Shown here: positions 41,880-51,024 of the stretch, piece after piece
How the letters are laid out: each line of letters begins with the position of its first letter
How positions within the stretch are numbered: the first letter of the stretch is position 1
From: Bdellovibrionaceae bacterium UBA2339
GTDB lineage: Bacteria; Bdellovibrionota; Bdellovibrionia; Bdellovibrionales; JAMPXM01
Direction of reading: 5' to 3'
DNA length: 64,000 bases
Assembly: GCA_002344785.1 (NCBI GenBank)
Contig: DDUL01000013.1
Coordinates: 22,608 to 86,607, forward strand
Made by a program: the position numbers and the translations under genes
Notes under the pieces: generated by a model
The model's input: the letters and a program-made list of their open reading frames with translations, nothing else
What the model was told of the DNA's origin: nothing
Database searches by the model: none

Positions 41880-42665
41880 TCAACGAAGTTGATTGATCGA
41901 CTGAAGCATTTGATCCGAGGCCTGAATCACTTTTGAGTTGGTTTCATAAGCGCGCTGCGCGGTGATCATGTTCACCATCTCATCGACGATGTTCACGTTC
42001 GATGACTCCACTTGGCCTTGCGCCAATTCACCAAAGCCGTTCTGCCCTGGCGCACCCTGCACCGGCAGACCACTTGAGCCCGAAGGCATGAAGACGTTCT
42101 TACCGATCGCCTTTAAGCCCGCCGGATTGACGAAGTTCACCAACTCAATTTGTCCGATGACCTGCGGATTCATGTTGTTGCCAATCGTCACGCTGACTGT
42201 GCCGTTGGCGGCGATATCAAGACCTGAAGCGTTTGGCGGAATGACGATCTCCGGCTGCACGGGGTTGCCGTTTTTGTCGACGATGCGACCCGCGGGATCT
42301 TTTTTGAATTGGCCGTCACGCGTGTAACCGATTTGCCCATCGGGGAGCTGAATGGGAAAGAAGCCACTGCCTTCGATCTGCAAATCCAAAGGATTCTTCG
42401 TCACGCGAGCCGCGCCGAACTCGAAGTCCTTTTGAATGGCCGCCGTGCGAACGCCTAAACCCGTCTGCACGCCCGTCGGCGAAATCGAATTCAAGCCCGT
42501 CACCGCGCCCGGTTCTTTTTGCGTTTGGTACATCAGATCTTCGAACTCGGCGCGGGACTTTTTGAATCCCGCGGTGGAGACGTTCGCCATGTTGTTGGCG
42601 ATCACATCCATGTTCGTCTGTTGGGCTTGCATGCCGGTTGCCGCTGTCGTCAGTGATTTAATCAT
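41880..42665 (-). CDS. flgG: Flagellar distal rod protein FlgG
   Basis: Protein of 261 residues, the standard FlgG length. MIKSLTTAATGMQAQQTNMDVIANNMANVSTAGFKKSRAEFEDL, then the hallmark IQLPDGQIGYTRDGQFKKDPAGRIVDKNGNPVQPEI, and the C-terminal helix SSNVNIVDEMVNMITAQRAYETNSKVIQASDQMLQSINQL. It builds the distal rod through the P and L rings made by the downstream genes. Confidence 0.97.
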   Translation of the reverse strand: MIKSLTTAATGMQAQQTNMDVIANNMANVSTAGFKKSRAEFEDLMYQTQKEPGAVTGLNSISPTGVQTGLGVRTAAIQKDFEFGAARVTKNPLDLQIEGSGFFPIQLPDGQIGYTRDGQFKKDPAGRIVDKNGNPVQPEIVIPPNASGLDIAANGTVSVTIGNNMNPQVIGQIELVNFVNPAGLKAIGKNVFMPSGSSGLPVQGAPGQNGFGELAQGQVESSNVNIVDEMVNMITAQRAYETNSKVIQASDQMLQSINQLR

Positions 42666-42690
42666 GCGCTTTTACCTCGTGCTCGCGATC

Positions 42691-43476
42691 TCAAAGTTTC
42701 GGAATTTCGTTCACAACTTTATTGCTCATTTGGTCGTAGGCCTGGATGGCCTTTTGCGTGCTTTCAAACACGCGCGTGGCTTGAATCATGTCCGTCATTT
42801 CTCGCACGACGTTCACGTTCGAGCCTTCGATGAAGCCTTGGTGAAGCTTCACATCCGCTGCTGGCGCGGCATTGGCCGCGACCGCAGGATTCAGAGAGAA
42901 CAAACTGTGCCCTTGTTTGCGAAGCGCATCCTTGTTGGCGATCTTCGTGAGCGCGAGTCGTCCCACACTCTGGCCTTTGTCGAAAACTTCTCCGGCCGAA
43001 GACACCACCACATCCGGCGAGGTCACGCGAATCTCACCGCCGCCTTCGCGCTGCACGGGGTAACCGTTCTTGGTGATCAATCGTCCGTCACCGTCGATGG
43101 AGAAGTTGCCCGCGCGCGCATAGCGCGGCCCTTCAGGGGTGATGACCTCAAAAAATGCATCGCCTTCAATCGCTAGATCGAGTGGGTTGCCGGTTTGGCG
43201 CAAAATGCCTTGCGTGAAATCCGTGTAGGTGCCGGCGACCTCGACAAAAGACTTGTCAGCTCCGCCGAGTGGATAAAAGGAGTCAATGGTCGACGAGATC
43301 CGCGGCTTTTCCACCGGCGTCGGCGGATTCTGCTGAGCATTCATGTACTCTTTGAAAACTTGAGCGTCGCGCTTAAAGCCCGCCGTGTTCACATTCGCCA
43401 AATTGTTGGCCACCGTATCCAGCTTCGCCGCTTGCGCCATCGCACCGCTGACGGCTGTGAACATCTCTTTGCTCAT
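42691..43476 (-). CDS. flgF: Flagellar proximal rod protein FlgF
   Basis: Protein of 261 residues. The N-terminus MFTAVSGAMAQAAKLDTVANNLANVNTAGFKRDAQVFKEYM and C-terminus GSNVNVVREMTDMIQATRVFESTQKAIQAYDQMSNKV define a rod or hook-basal-body protein; ILRQTGNPLDLAIEGDAFFEV and the place before flgG make it FlgF. CAGGAGG precedes the ATG. It opens the minus-strand basal-body operon flgF-G-A-H-I-J-like. Confidence 0.92.
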   Translation of the reverse strand: MSKEMFTAVSGAMAQAAKLDTVANNLANVNTAGFKRDAQVFKEYMNAQQNPPTPVEKPRISSTIDSFYPLGGADKSFVEVAGTYTDFTQGILRQTGNPLDLAIEGDAFFEVITPEGPRYARAGNFSIDGDGRLITKNGYPVQREGGGEIRVTSPDVVVSSAGEVFDKGQSVGRLALTKIANKDALRKQGHSLFSLNPAVAANAAPAADVKLHQGFIEGSNVNVVREMTDMIQATRVFESTQKAIQAYDQMSNKVVNEIPKL

Positions 43477-43827
43477 CGTCCCTCCTGGACTTTCGACGGG
43501 CGAAACTCATCGCGCGAAGGCTTCAGAAAGCTGAAACAAGACCGTGCGATAAACTTCAAAACCAGCGGACACTCCTGTCCTCCAAACGGAGAGAGCAACG
43601 CCGATGCCAACCTCAACAAAACTAGACTTCAGCCGTCTTCAGCTCTTCGCGCTTCATTCCGATGCGACGCTCGCCGATTTTCTGCCTGGCCGACACGCGC
43701 GCACCTCGACTCCGGTCGCGCGGAATTCTCGACGGGCGTCAAAAGTCATACGGCAAAAGCTTGGAGTCGCGCACGACCTCGACTTAGACTGAGTGCTGGG
43801 CGCCGACGCGGCTTCAGGGAGTCATGG
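43477..43827. other. Divergent intergenic region flgF / lytic transglycosylase
   Basis: 351 bp between divergent genes, so it must contain both promoters. I could not identify a convincing sigma-28, sigma-54 or sigma-70 site or any repeat. An open plus-strand frame crosses it but lacks a ribosome site and family resemblance. Confidence 0.4.
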
Positions 43828-45126
43828 ATGACCACATCCCCACAGGCAGTCTCTCAGCGCGCGACAAGCAGAGCTTGCGCGACTCGAGACCTGATCGTTC
43901 ACCGAATCGTCGGATGGGTGGCCTGCCTATCCATCGTCCTCGCATCCGGCCTGTGCCTTTCCGTTTCAGCCTTCGCCGATCCCAGCGAAACACCCGCACA
44001 GAGAATCAGCCGACTCCGAGCCAAACTCGCCGAGCAAAAGTCGCTTGCCGCGACTGCGCCTCAGCCGCCGACGCGACCCGCAGCTCAAGCTCATTCGACA
44101 AATCGAATCAATGTGGGGCTGGTGCCGCAGGCCTCGCAAAAAAAGTCCGCGACACTCGCCCGCCCGACCGAGGCCACAGGCCTCAAAGAAAATATCCCCG
44201 CTGGCCTGAGTGAAAACTTCCCCGCACGCCGCCGCAGCGAAAGCGAATCGCATCTCATCTTCGACATTCCGGTCACCTACAACGACGCCGTCAAAAAATG
44301 GATTCACTATTTTCAAACGACAGGGCGCGGATCCTTTCGCCGCTACTTGGAGCGCTCCACGCGCTACATGCCCTACATCCTCGGCGAATTGAAACGCCAC
44401 GGACTACCGCTGGATCTGGCCTACGTGCCGATGATCGAAAGCGGCTTCATCCCTTCGGCGATCAGTCATGCGGGCGCGATGGGCTTGTGGCAATTCATCG
44501 AGCCCACAGGCCGCCGCTACGGTCTTCGCATCGACTGGTGGATCGACGAGCGCCGCGATTATCGCAAAGCCACAGCCAGCGCGATTCGCTACATGAAAGA
44601 CCTGCAGCAACAATTCAAGTCGTGGTACTTGGTTGCCGCCAGCTACAACATGGGTGAAACCGGCGTCCGTCGCTTGATCCAACGCCATGGCACCAACAGT
44701 TTTTGGGAGCTGGCCGACCTCGATGCGCTCCCCGACGAAACGCAAAACTACGTACCCAAAATTCTCGCGGCAATGCTGATCGCCAAAGCCCCCGCGCTCT
44801 ACGGTTTTCGCGATCTCAATCCGCAAAGTCCGCTCGAGTACGACGAAGTGGAAGTGCCGGGCGGCACCGACCTCATCAACCTTGGCAAGTTCTTGGGCGT
44901 GAGCGAAAAACACTTGGAGGAACTCAATCCGGAGCTTATAAAATCCTTCATTCCGCGCGAGGTCCGACGACATCGCATCCGCGTCCCCAAAGGCGCGCGC
45001 TTGGCTGTGCAAGATTTCTTGGCGGCCAGCGCCGAGCTTAAGGACGGACTTAGGGACGGACTTAAGGACGAGCTAAGGGACGACCTGACGAATAATCAGG
45101 CGAGCGTCGAAGCGGCTGCGCGCTGA
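43828..45126 (+). CDS. MltD-like membrane-bound lytic transglycosylase with LysM-like end
   Basis: Protein of 432 residues. A signal or anchor segment (IVGWVACLSIVLASGLCLSVSAFA) is followed from about 140 by an SLT domain: RSTRYMPYILGELKRHGLPLDLAYVPMIESGF with the catalytic Glu in MIESGF, AISHAGAMGLWQFIEPTGRRYGL, and SWYLVAASYNMGETGVRRLI. The region DLINLGKFLGVSEKHLEELNPELIKSFIPREVRRHRIRVP resembles a LysM module. The C-terminus has a tandem-repeat tail (KDGLRDGLKDELRDDL) encoded by 12-bp-like repeats. It cleaves peptidoglycan and could serve rod insertion, turnover or prey entry. AGGGAG precedes the ATG. Confidence 0.85.
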   Translation: MTTSPQAVSQRATSRACATRDLIVHRIVGWVACLSIVLASGLCLSVSAFADPSETPAQRISRLRAKLAEQKSLAATAPQPPTRPAAQAHSTNRINVGLVPQASQKKSATLARPTEATGLKENIPAGLSENFPARRRSESESHLIFDIPVTYNDAVKKWIHYFQTTGRGSFRRYLERSTRYMPYILGELKRHGLPLDLAYVPMIESGFIPSAISHAGAMGLWQFIEPTGRRYGLRIDWWIDERRDYRKATASAIRYMKDLQQQFKSWYLVAASYNMGETGVRRLIQRHGTNSFWELADLDALPDETQNYVPKILAAMLIAKAPALYGFRDLNPQSPLEYDEVEVPGGTDLINLGKFLGVSEKHLEELNPELIKSFIPREVRRHRIRVPKGARLAVQDFLAASAELKDGLRDGLKDELRDDLTNNQASVEAAAR

Positions 45127-45147
45127 GCAACTCTGTTTGAAACTTTC

Positions 45148-45251
45148 GATCGGCAACTGGCGATCGGCAACTGGCGATCGGCAACTGGCGATCGGCAACT
45201 GGCGATCGGTAACTGGCGATCGGCAATTGGCGATCGGCAATTGGCGATCGG
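45148..45251. repeat. 14-bp tandem repeat (about 7.4 copies)
   Basis: Unit GATCGGCAACTGGC repeated seven times from 45148 with only C/T changes in three copies, plus a partial eighth. It fills most of the gap between the lytic transglycosylase and the aspartate kinase gene. Each unit junction contains CGATCG. Confidence 0.95.
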
Positions 45252-45296
45252 AACAGGCGCCGAGCTTGCCCCTAACTTAGCGACTTGAAAGGCCTC

Positions 45297-46556
45297 ATGC
45301 CGAAATCTACGAACCCAACAACCGAAACTCTGGTGTTGAAGTTCGGCGGCATGAGCTTGGCGACACCCGAACATCTGCGGCAAGCCGCGCAAGTTGTGGC
45401 CGATGCGCATCGCCGAGGCCACGCCGTCGTTGTGGTCGTTTCCGCTATGGGAAAGACCACCGACCAGCTGCAAGATCTCGCCTACTCGGTGTCGCCCGCG
45501 CCGAATCGCCGCGAGCTCGACATGCTTCTTTCCACCGGTGAACGCGTGAGCATGGCGTTGTTTTCCATGGCGCTCAATGATCATCTCGGCGCGCGCGGCA
45601 CCAGCGAAGCCATCAGCTTTACAGGCTCGCAAGCCGGCGTGATGACGGATGCCACGCATTCTTCAGCGCGCATCACCGATGTGCGCGCCACACGCGTTCG
45701 CGACGAGTTGGCCGCGGGCCACGTCGTGGTGATCGCGGGATTTCAAGGCGTGAATCCACTCACCAAAGAAATCACCACGCTTGGACGCGGTGGCAGCGAC
45801 GTCACCGCCGTCGCGATGGCCGCACACCTCAGCGACATCGACCAGCGCGCGGTGGCCTGCGAGATTCGCAAAGAAGTGCCCGGCGTGATGACGGCTGACC
45901 CCAAACTTGTGCCTGAAGCGCGCTTGCTGCAAAAGCTCACGCACGCACAACTTCTTGAGATGTGCTTTTGGGGCGCCAAAGTCTTGCATTATCGAAGCGT
46001 TGAACTGGCCACCTTGGCGCGCGTGACTTTGAAGGTGAATCTCGCCACTTCAGCGGCGCCCTCGCAACACGGCACTCGCATTCACACAGGAGACAATATG
46101 ATTCAGTTCGAATCGGATCGCCTGCTCGCGCTCAACAGCATTCGCGACGTGGTCCGCGTGCAAGCCCCACAGGCCGAGGCCACAGCCGCACTGATTTCTC
46201 TGCGACAAAGCTTGGACGCCGAACGCTTGCCGCGCCCACAAATTCTCGAGACACAAACTCGCGGCGCCCACACAGAATTTCTGCTGACGGCGCCAAGCGA
46301 GGCCCTCGAAGCTCAGATCAAAGCCTTGACCGCCAGCGGCTTTCGCGTCGATGCAGATCGCTTGGCCGTGCTCACCGCGACTTGTGTCGGAAGCTACAGC
46401 TCCGACCTCATGTGCGATCTGGCTGAAGAGCTCAAAAAATCCGGCATCGCGATTCGCGGTGTGCTCACATCCCCCATGAGTCTGAGTTTTCTCGTCGCTC
46501 CCCAAGATTTGGACCGAGGACTCAAAGCCCTGCACGCGCGTCTCCCGACAAACTGA
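45297..46556 (+). CDS. lysC: Aspartate kinase
   Basis: Protein of 419 residues. VLKFGGMSLATPEHLRQAAQVV corresponds to the KFGGTS motif (with Met in place of Thr), then STGERVSMALFSMAL, GFQGVNPLTKEITTLGRGGSDVTAVAMAAHL and VPGVMTADPKLVPEARLL, the aspartokinase blocks for ATP and aspartate. Two ACT-type regulatory regions follow (about 265-415). It phosphorylates aspartate as the first step to lysine, threonine and methionine. AAAGG precedes the ATG; a TTG 12 bp upstream is possible. The 14-bp repeat lies just upstream. Confidence 0.92.
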   Translation: MPKSTNPTTETLVLKFGGMSLATPEHLRQAAQVVADAHRRGHAVVVVVSAMGKTTDQLQDLAYSVSPAPNRRELDMLLSTGERVSMALFSMALNDHLGARGTSEAISFTGSQAGVMTDATHSSARITDVRATRVRDELAAGHVVVIAGFQGVNPLTKEITTLGRGGSDVTAVAMAAHLSDIDQRAVACEIRKEVPGVMTADPKLVPEARLLQKLTHAQLLEMCFWGAKVLHYRSVELATLARVTLKVNLATSAAPSQHGTRIHTGDNMIQFESDRLLALNSIRDVVRVQAPQAEATAALISLRQSLDAERLPRPQILETQTRGAHTEFLLTAPSEALEAQIKALTASGFRVDADRLAVLTATCVGSYSSDLMCDLAEELKKSGIAIRGVLTSPMSLSFLVAPQDLDRGLKALHARLPTN

Positions 46557-46648
46557 TTCGCCGAACATCGCGCGCGTCGGCACCAGCGTCAGCACCTGCA
46601 AGTACACATGCGCGTGCGCTGGCAAAGCCTTTGCACCGCCCCGCACGC

Positions 46649-47608
46649 ATGATCTCCGCCTTCGCATCACTTCGTTGCCGCCCGCGCGACCGCGCTCAAA
46701 CTTTCACTTTCGCTCGTGAAATTTACACGGCCACCGCACTGATTGCGCTCGCACTCTGCTCGCCGACATCAAATGCCGCCGACTTCGTGATCTATGATTT
46801 CGACGACACCTTGATGCGCTTGCCGACTGAAAACTACGCCTTCATCCGCGGCGAGCACGGCCGCGTGCCCCAGCCCCGCCTGTTTCCCATCATCAGTTCG
46901 GAGCTGCCTCTCCTTCGCGATGAAATCGGTCGCGCCGGCACACCCCTCGAGCGCTTTGAAATTGTCGGCGATGACCGCGACCCCGTGCGCGGCAGCTTTC
47001 AAAACGCACGCCCCGGCTTAAACGGCGAAAATCCCTTCGACCGCGATCTGGCGCGCGCCCTCACGCTCCCGCAAGCTGAGCGCGAATCCCCACTCTACCG
47101 CGAATGGATCGCGCGCGAGTCCACAGAAACTCTGCGCCCCTTCACCCGCATCCTCACCGGTCGCGGCAACGCCGCCCATGAAATGCACGCGGCTTTCCAT
47201 CGCCTCGAAGCTTTGCATCCGGGCTTTCGCGCCCCGCCCGCGACTCGCATCATCCCCGTCGGCGGCCGAGGCAAAACCGCCGACCGCAAAGCCGAAGAGA
47301 TGCAGCCCCTGCTGCGCGAGGCCGCGCGCCTCGGTGCCACACGAATCATTTTCGCCGATGATGACATTCGCAATCTCGAAAAGTCTTTGGATGTTCTGCT
47401 CTCGCGCCAATTCCCCACACCGTCCGCGCGCCGCTTGATCCTGGTGCGCGAACACGACACTGTCACATTTGATTTTCGCGTCTCAGATGATCGCGAAGAC
47501 TTGCTCCGCCGCTTGCGCGAGGCCGCCGCGCGACCCGCCGACGCCGCCGCACTTGCACGCCAGCATCAACTCAAAGCCTCGGCACTTTGCCGCGCCTTAT
47601 TTTTCTGA
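46649..47608 (+). CDS. Exported HAD-like phosphatase
   Basis: Protein of 319 residues. An N-terminal segment (YTATALIALALCSPTSNAADF) looks like an export signal, although it is set 30 residues in. VIYDFDDTLMRLP is HAD motif I (DxDDT) and TRIIFADDDIRNLEKSLD is the motif IV acidic pair; FTRILTGRGNAAHEM is motif II-like. It is probably a periplasmic phosphohydrolase of unknown substrate. The start is uncertain (a TTG at 46631 also fits). Its 3' end overlaps the convergent hydrolase gene by 12 bp. Confidence 0.75.
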   Translation: MISAFASLRCRPRDRAQTFTFAREIYTATALIALALCSPTSNAADFVIYDFDDTLMRLPTENYAFIRGEHGRVPQPRLFPIISSELPLLRDEIGRAGTPLERFEIVGDDRDPVRGSFQNARPGLNGENPFDRDLARALTLPQAERESPLYREWIARESTETLRPFTRILTGRGNAAHEMHAAFHRLEALHPGFRAPPATRIIPVGGRGKTADRKAEEMQPLLREAARLGATRIIFADDDIRNLEKSLDVLLSRQFPTPSARRLILVREHDTVTFDFRVSDDREDLLRRLREAAARPADAAALARQHQLKASALCRALFF

Positions 47609-48631
47609 TTCGTCCCCGCGACCCGTCGCGCTCGCAAGCCGCTCTGCAATCCATGCGCGCCACAATCCCACAAGCTCCTCAATCAGCTCGGGGTTAAACG
47701 TCGCGCTGGCCAACTCATGCCGATTCGCGCGAGCCCACTCCGTGACCTTTGATCCTGCGGCTGTGAACTCGGCCGCACGCTCTTCGATCAGATCGACACG
47801 CACCACGCGATCGCGCTTCGAGTACAAAGTGAAGACCGGCACCTGGATCTCACGCAGATCTTGAGTCTCCAGCCAGCGCACCCAATCCATCATCGCCACG
47901 ACTCCCACCGACGGGTAGCGCGTGGTCCATCGCCGCGCGTGCTCGGCGTTCTGCGCTTCCCATTCGCGATGCGAGCCCAAAGCCAAGCGCGCCATCATCG
48001 GCCCCAGCGGCCCAGCGAGCAGCGCGCCTCCCCGGCGTTGAATGCCGAAGTTCGGCGACATGATGATGACACCCAGAAGATCTGGATTTTCCTGAGCCGC
48101 AAAAATCGCGAGCGGCGCCCCTGTCGAGGTCCCCATCACGATCAAACGCTGGCCGATGCGACGCCCGATCTCGACGGCCTCGCGCACATCACTCACCCAG
48201 TCCTGCGCCTTCACCGCGGCGAAAGCGTCGCCGGACTCCATGCCGTGCGCCCGTAGCCGAGTCGCATACAAGTTCGCACCTAAAGATTGCGCCAGCTTCG
48301 AAACACCCGGCTCAAGCTCCAAGCGACTTGCCGAAAAGCCGTGTATGTAAACGATCGCCAGCTCGGTGACCTGCCCCGGCGCATGGGCCCAGCGAATCGC
48401 CTTCGCCTGATCCGTGCGAATCGCCAAACCATCCCGCTCACTCGCGCGCGCTTCCACCTCGCGAAGGTACTGATCAAGATCGCCAGCATTGCGCACAGCT
48501 TGTTGAATTTCAGGCGTCGCTCCAGGAGCAAACACAATCAAGCGGCCCGAGGCCCAAGGCAACAGCAACACAAACGCAATCACTGAAAGCACGCCGAGGA
48601 GAAGGCTTCTTGGACGGAACTTCTTAGCCAT
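47597..48631 (-). CDS. Membrane-anchored alpha/beta hydrolase
   Basis: Protein of 344 residues. An N-terminal membrane segment (LLLGVLSVIAFVLLLPWASG) is followed by an alpha/beta hydrolase fold: LAIVYIHGFSASRLELEP (oxyanion HG), LIVMGTSTGAPLAIFAA with the GxSxG nucleophile, and VFTLYSKRDRVVRVDL with the catalytic Asp; a His near the C-terminus (NRHELASATF) may complete the triad. It is likely a periplasm-facing esterase or lipase. The start is the ATG before the anchor; the longer frame to 48805 does not look coding. Confidence 0.8.
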   Translation of the reverse strand: MAKKFRPRSLLLGVLSVIAFVLLLPWASGRLIVFAPGATPEIQQAVRNAGDLDQYLREVEARASERDGLAIRTDQAKAIRWAHAPGQVTELAIVYIHGFSASRLELEPGVSKLAQSLGANLYATRLRAHGMESGDAFAAVKAQDWVSDVREAVEIGRRIGQRLIVMGTSTGAPLAIFAAQENPDLLGVIIMSPNFGIQRRGGALLAGPLGPMMARLALGSHREWEAQNAEHARRWTTRYPSVGVVAMMDWVRWLETQDLREIQVPVFTLYSKRDRVVRVDLIEERAAEFTAAGSKVTEWARANRHELASATFNPELIEELVGLWRAWIAERLASATGRGDESEK

Positions 48632-48941
48632 GGGCCCAGCATTGCACGGGGATTTGCATGAAGACAATGCGAGCGGGAGCCTCGTTGATGATTCGTTCGA
48701 CTCGACGGACTCAATTGACAATGTGGTGAAGGATTTTTGCGGTGACTCGACCGCCGTTGATCCCAAGGTGCGCCCTGGCACCTTCGAAATTGTGGGAATC
48801 GCCATGCAAATTTGAATTGGGATTTATCGAGTCGACGATCAAATCCACGCGATTCGATATCGATTCGAGGCCACAGCACGGAAAACAAAACCCCGCTCTC
48901 GCGGGGTTTTGCATGACTTCGACGCTGAAATCCTCAGCGCT
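48632..48941. other. Gap upstream of the hydrolase and downstream of recA
   Basis: 310 bp containing the recA terminator at 48887-48910. Apart from an isolated TTGACA at 48715 without a good partner, nothing else is recognisable. Confidence 0.5.
48887..48910. terminator. Bidirectional rho-independent terminator at the recA 3' end
   Basis: AAAA, stem CCCCGC, TCTC loop, GCGGGG, TTTT. It is symmetric, so it works on both strands; on the minus strand it ends recA, 32 bp past the stop. Confidence 0.95.
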
Positions 48942-50249
48942 TCACTTCTTGGATGGGATCGCCGCTGTCTTCTTTTCGTCAGCCGCCTTTTTCAGAGCGT
49001 CTTTCGCACCTGAATCTTTAGACGCTGTCGGCATGGCCGATACAGTCTTCGACTCAGTGGCCTTCGGCATCGCCGTCGCCGCACCCGCCTTCGCGTTGAC
49101 GGGAGCTCCCGCCATCGGCGCATCATCCAACTCGTCTTCGTCGTCCATGGAGATTTCGCCATCTGTCGCCGCTGCGATCGCGCCGACTTTCAGCTTGTCG
49201 AAAATCTTCTGACGAAGTTCTTCGGCAATGGCTTTGTTCTCTTTCAAGAACTGCTTCGCCTGCTCGCGGCCTTGGCCCAGGCGCTCACCATTATAAGAGA
49301 ACCAGGCTCCCGACTTCTCGATGATGTCGTGCTGCGCGCCCAAATCGACGATGTCGCCTTCCAAGGAGAAGCCTTCGCCGTACATGAGATCGAACTCGGC
49401 CTTCGCAAAAGGCGGAGCCATTTTGTTCTTCACGACTTTGACGGCCGTGCGGTTGCCGACGACGTCTTCGCCATTTTTGATGGCGCCGATGCGGCGAACA
49501 TCCAAGCGAACCGAAGAGTAGAACTTGAGCGCGTTTCCACCTGTGGTGGTCTCGGGGTTACCGAACATCACGCCGATCTTCATACGGATCTGGTTGATGA
49601 AAATCACCAGCGTGTGGCTGCGGTTGATCGCGGCTGTGAGCTTACGCAGAGCCTGCGACATCAAGCGTGCCTGCAAGCCGACGTGGCTATCGCCCATGTC
49701 GCCTTCGATCTCCGCACGCGGCACCAGCGCCGCAACCGAGTCGACGACCAGCACGTCGATCGCGCCGGAGCGCACAAGCGTCTCTGTGATCTCGAGCGCT
49801 TGTTCACCGGTGTCGGGCTGCGAGATCAACAGATCTTGCGTGCGCACACCGAGCTTTCGCGCGTAGCCGACATCCAACGCGTGTTCGGCGTCGACATAGG
49901 CCACGACACCGCCGGTCTTTTGCGCCTGAGCGATGACCGAAAGAGCCAGCGTCGTTTTACCTGAAGACTCAGGTCCGTAGATCTCGACGATTCGACCGCG
50001 TGGCAGACCGCCAATGCCGAGTGCGATATCCAAGGACAGTGCACCTGTCGAGACGACCGGAATATCTTTGTAGAGCTGTTCGTTCTGACCGAGGCGCATG
50101 ATCGAGCCTTTGCCGAACTGCTTTTCGATCGTGCCGACCGCAAGCTCGAGAGCTTTACTGCGCTCAGCTGCCGCTTTCTCGGCCGCTTTATCCATCGCCT
50201 TATCGACCATTTTAGTGTTCTCGGATGTGTTGCTCGTATTCATTGCCAT
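48942..50249 (-). CDS. recA: Recombinase RecA
   Basis: Protein of 435 residues against the usual 340-360. Walker A is GPESSGKT; QLYKDIPVVSTGALSLDIALGIGGLPRGRIVEIYG, QPDTGEQALEI, NQIRMKIGVMFGNPETTTGGNALKFY and the C-terminal SWFSYNGERLGQG-like segment are standard. The N-terminus has about 25 extra Lys/Ala-rich residues and the C-terminus a long Ala/Lys/Asp tail (NAKAGAATAMPKATESK). RecA drives homologous recombination and the SOS response. GGAGGG precedes the ATG. No LexA box of known Bdellovibrio form is seen upstream, but a phased TGTAA repeat is. Confidence 0.98.
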   Translation of the reverse strand: MAMNTSNTSENTKMVDKAMDKAAEKAAAERSKALELAVGTIEKQFGKGSIMRLGQNEQLYKDIPVVSTGALSLDIALGIGGLPRGRIVEIYGPESSGKTTLALSVIAQAQKTGGVVAYVDAEHALDVGYARKLGVRTQDLLISQPDTGEQALEITETLVRSGAIDVLVVDSVAALVPRAEIEGDMGDSHVGLQARLMSQALRKLTAAINRSHTLVIFINQIRMKIGVMFGNPETTTGGNALKFYSSVRLDVRRIGAIKNGEDVVGNRTAVKVVKNKMAPPFAKAEFDLMYGEGFSLEGDIVDLGAQHDIIEKSGAWFSYNGERLGQGREQAKQFLKENKAIAEELRQKIFDKLKVGAIAAATDGEISMDDEDELDDAPMAGAPVNAKAGAATAMPKATESKTVSAMPTASKDSGAKDALKKAADEKKTAAIPSKK

Positions 50250-50403
50250 CTTTCCCTCCGCTCGCACTCCCCTCAGAGTGCGGTTCTCGTTTCCTCGTTA
50301 GATCGACCCCAATTTTCTCGGGGCCGTTTACGTCTTATGTGCTTTCGTTTGAGTCGCTTGTTTGCGGGCTCAGCGAACTCGGCCAGCGCCCGACAAAAAG
50401 CAT

Positions 50404-50433
50404 CCTTACACTGTTCTTACAGTCTTGTTACAC
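50404..50433 (-). promoter_or_regulatory. Phased TGTAA repeat upstream of recA
   Basis: On the minus strand GTGTAA, CTGTAA and GTGTAA are spaced exactly 11 bp apart (TTACA on the plus strand at 50406, 50417 and 50428). They lie between pncC and recA, about 160 bp before the recA start. They could be an operator array for one regulator bound on one face of the DNA. Confidence 0.4.
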
Positions 50434-50473
50434 TTTTCTTTCACATCCCGCCCTAAGCCCATAACGCGCAAAA

Positions 50474-51007
50474 TCAAAGTCCGCGTCGCGGACCAAAAAC
50501 CCTCTCAACTTCATTTAAACCGTCCGTGAGCCCAGCTTCCAGCAAACGCAGCGCAGCCAACGCCGAAGCCTGCTGCACTTCGCCGCGATCTCGACCCGCA
50601 AAATCAAATGTCGTCGACCAGTCCACGCCCGGCCCCGAAACCGCGACACAAACCGTGCCCACCGGCTTCGTCGGCGTCCCGCCCGTCGGTCCCGCGATCC
50701 CTGTGATGCTCACCGCCCACTGCGCATGCAGTCCGCGACGCGCACCCAGCGCCATGTGTTCCGCCACCGTGGTCGACACAGCTCCCACCTGCCGCAACAA
50801 AGTCTCCGGCACACCCAAGATCTCAATTTTCACGCGATTCGAGTAAGCCACCACCGCACCGATGAACACATCCGACACGCCCGCGAGCGCTGCCACTCGC
50901 GACGACAACAAGCCGCCGGTGCAACTTTCCGCAAACGCGACGCTCTCGCCTCGCTCGCGCAGTCGCTTCACCACCGACGCCAGCACTTCATCAAAACCAC
51001 GATTCAT
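50474..51007 (-). CDS. pncC: CinA C-terminal domain / nicotinamide-nucleotide amidohydrolase PncC
   Basis: Protein of 177 residues, a stand-alone CinA_C domain. SVAFAESCTGGLLSSRVAALAGVSDVFIGAVVAYSNRVK with the nucleophilic Ser in ESCTGG, VSTTVAEHMALGAR, SITGIAGPTGGTPTKPVGTV and the C-terminal helix are all intact. It deamidates NMN to nicotinate mononucleotide. The cinA-recA pairing is widespread. The ATG giving MNRGFDEVLA fits the family; GTG codons further upstream overlap the pgpA stop and are alternatives. Confidence 0.93.
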   Translation of the reverse strand: MNRGFDEVLASVVKRLRERGESVAFAESCTGGLLSSRVAALAGVSDVFIGAVVAYSNRVKIEILGVPETLLRQVGAVSTTVAEHMALGARRGLHAQWAVSITGIAGPTGGTPTKPVGTVCVAVSGPGVDWSTTFDFAGRDRGEVQQASALAALRLLEAGLTDGLNEVERVFGPRRGL

Positions 51008-51024
51008 CCACTCGCCGCTCACAC

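Noticed and set aside
43195..43827. N-terminal extension of the lytic transglycosylase frame by about 210 codons
   Set aside because: It overlaps flgF on the other strand and looks like a shadow frame; a good ribosome site and signal segment start at 43828.
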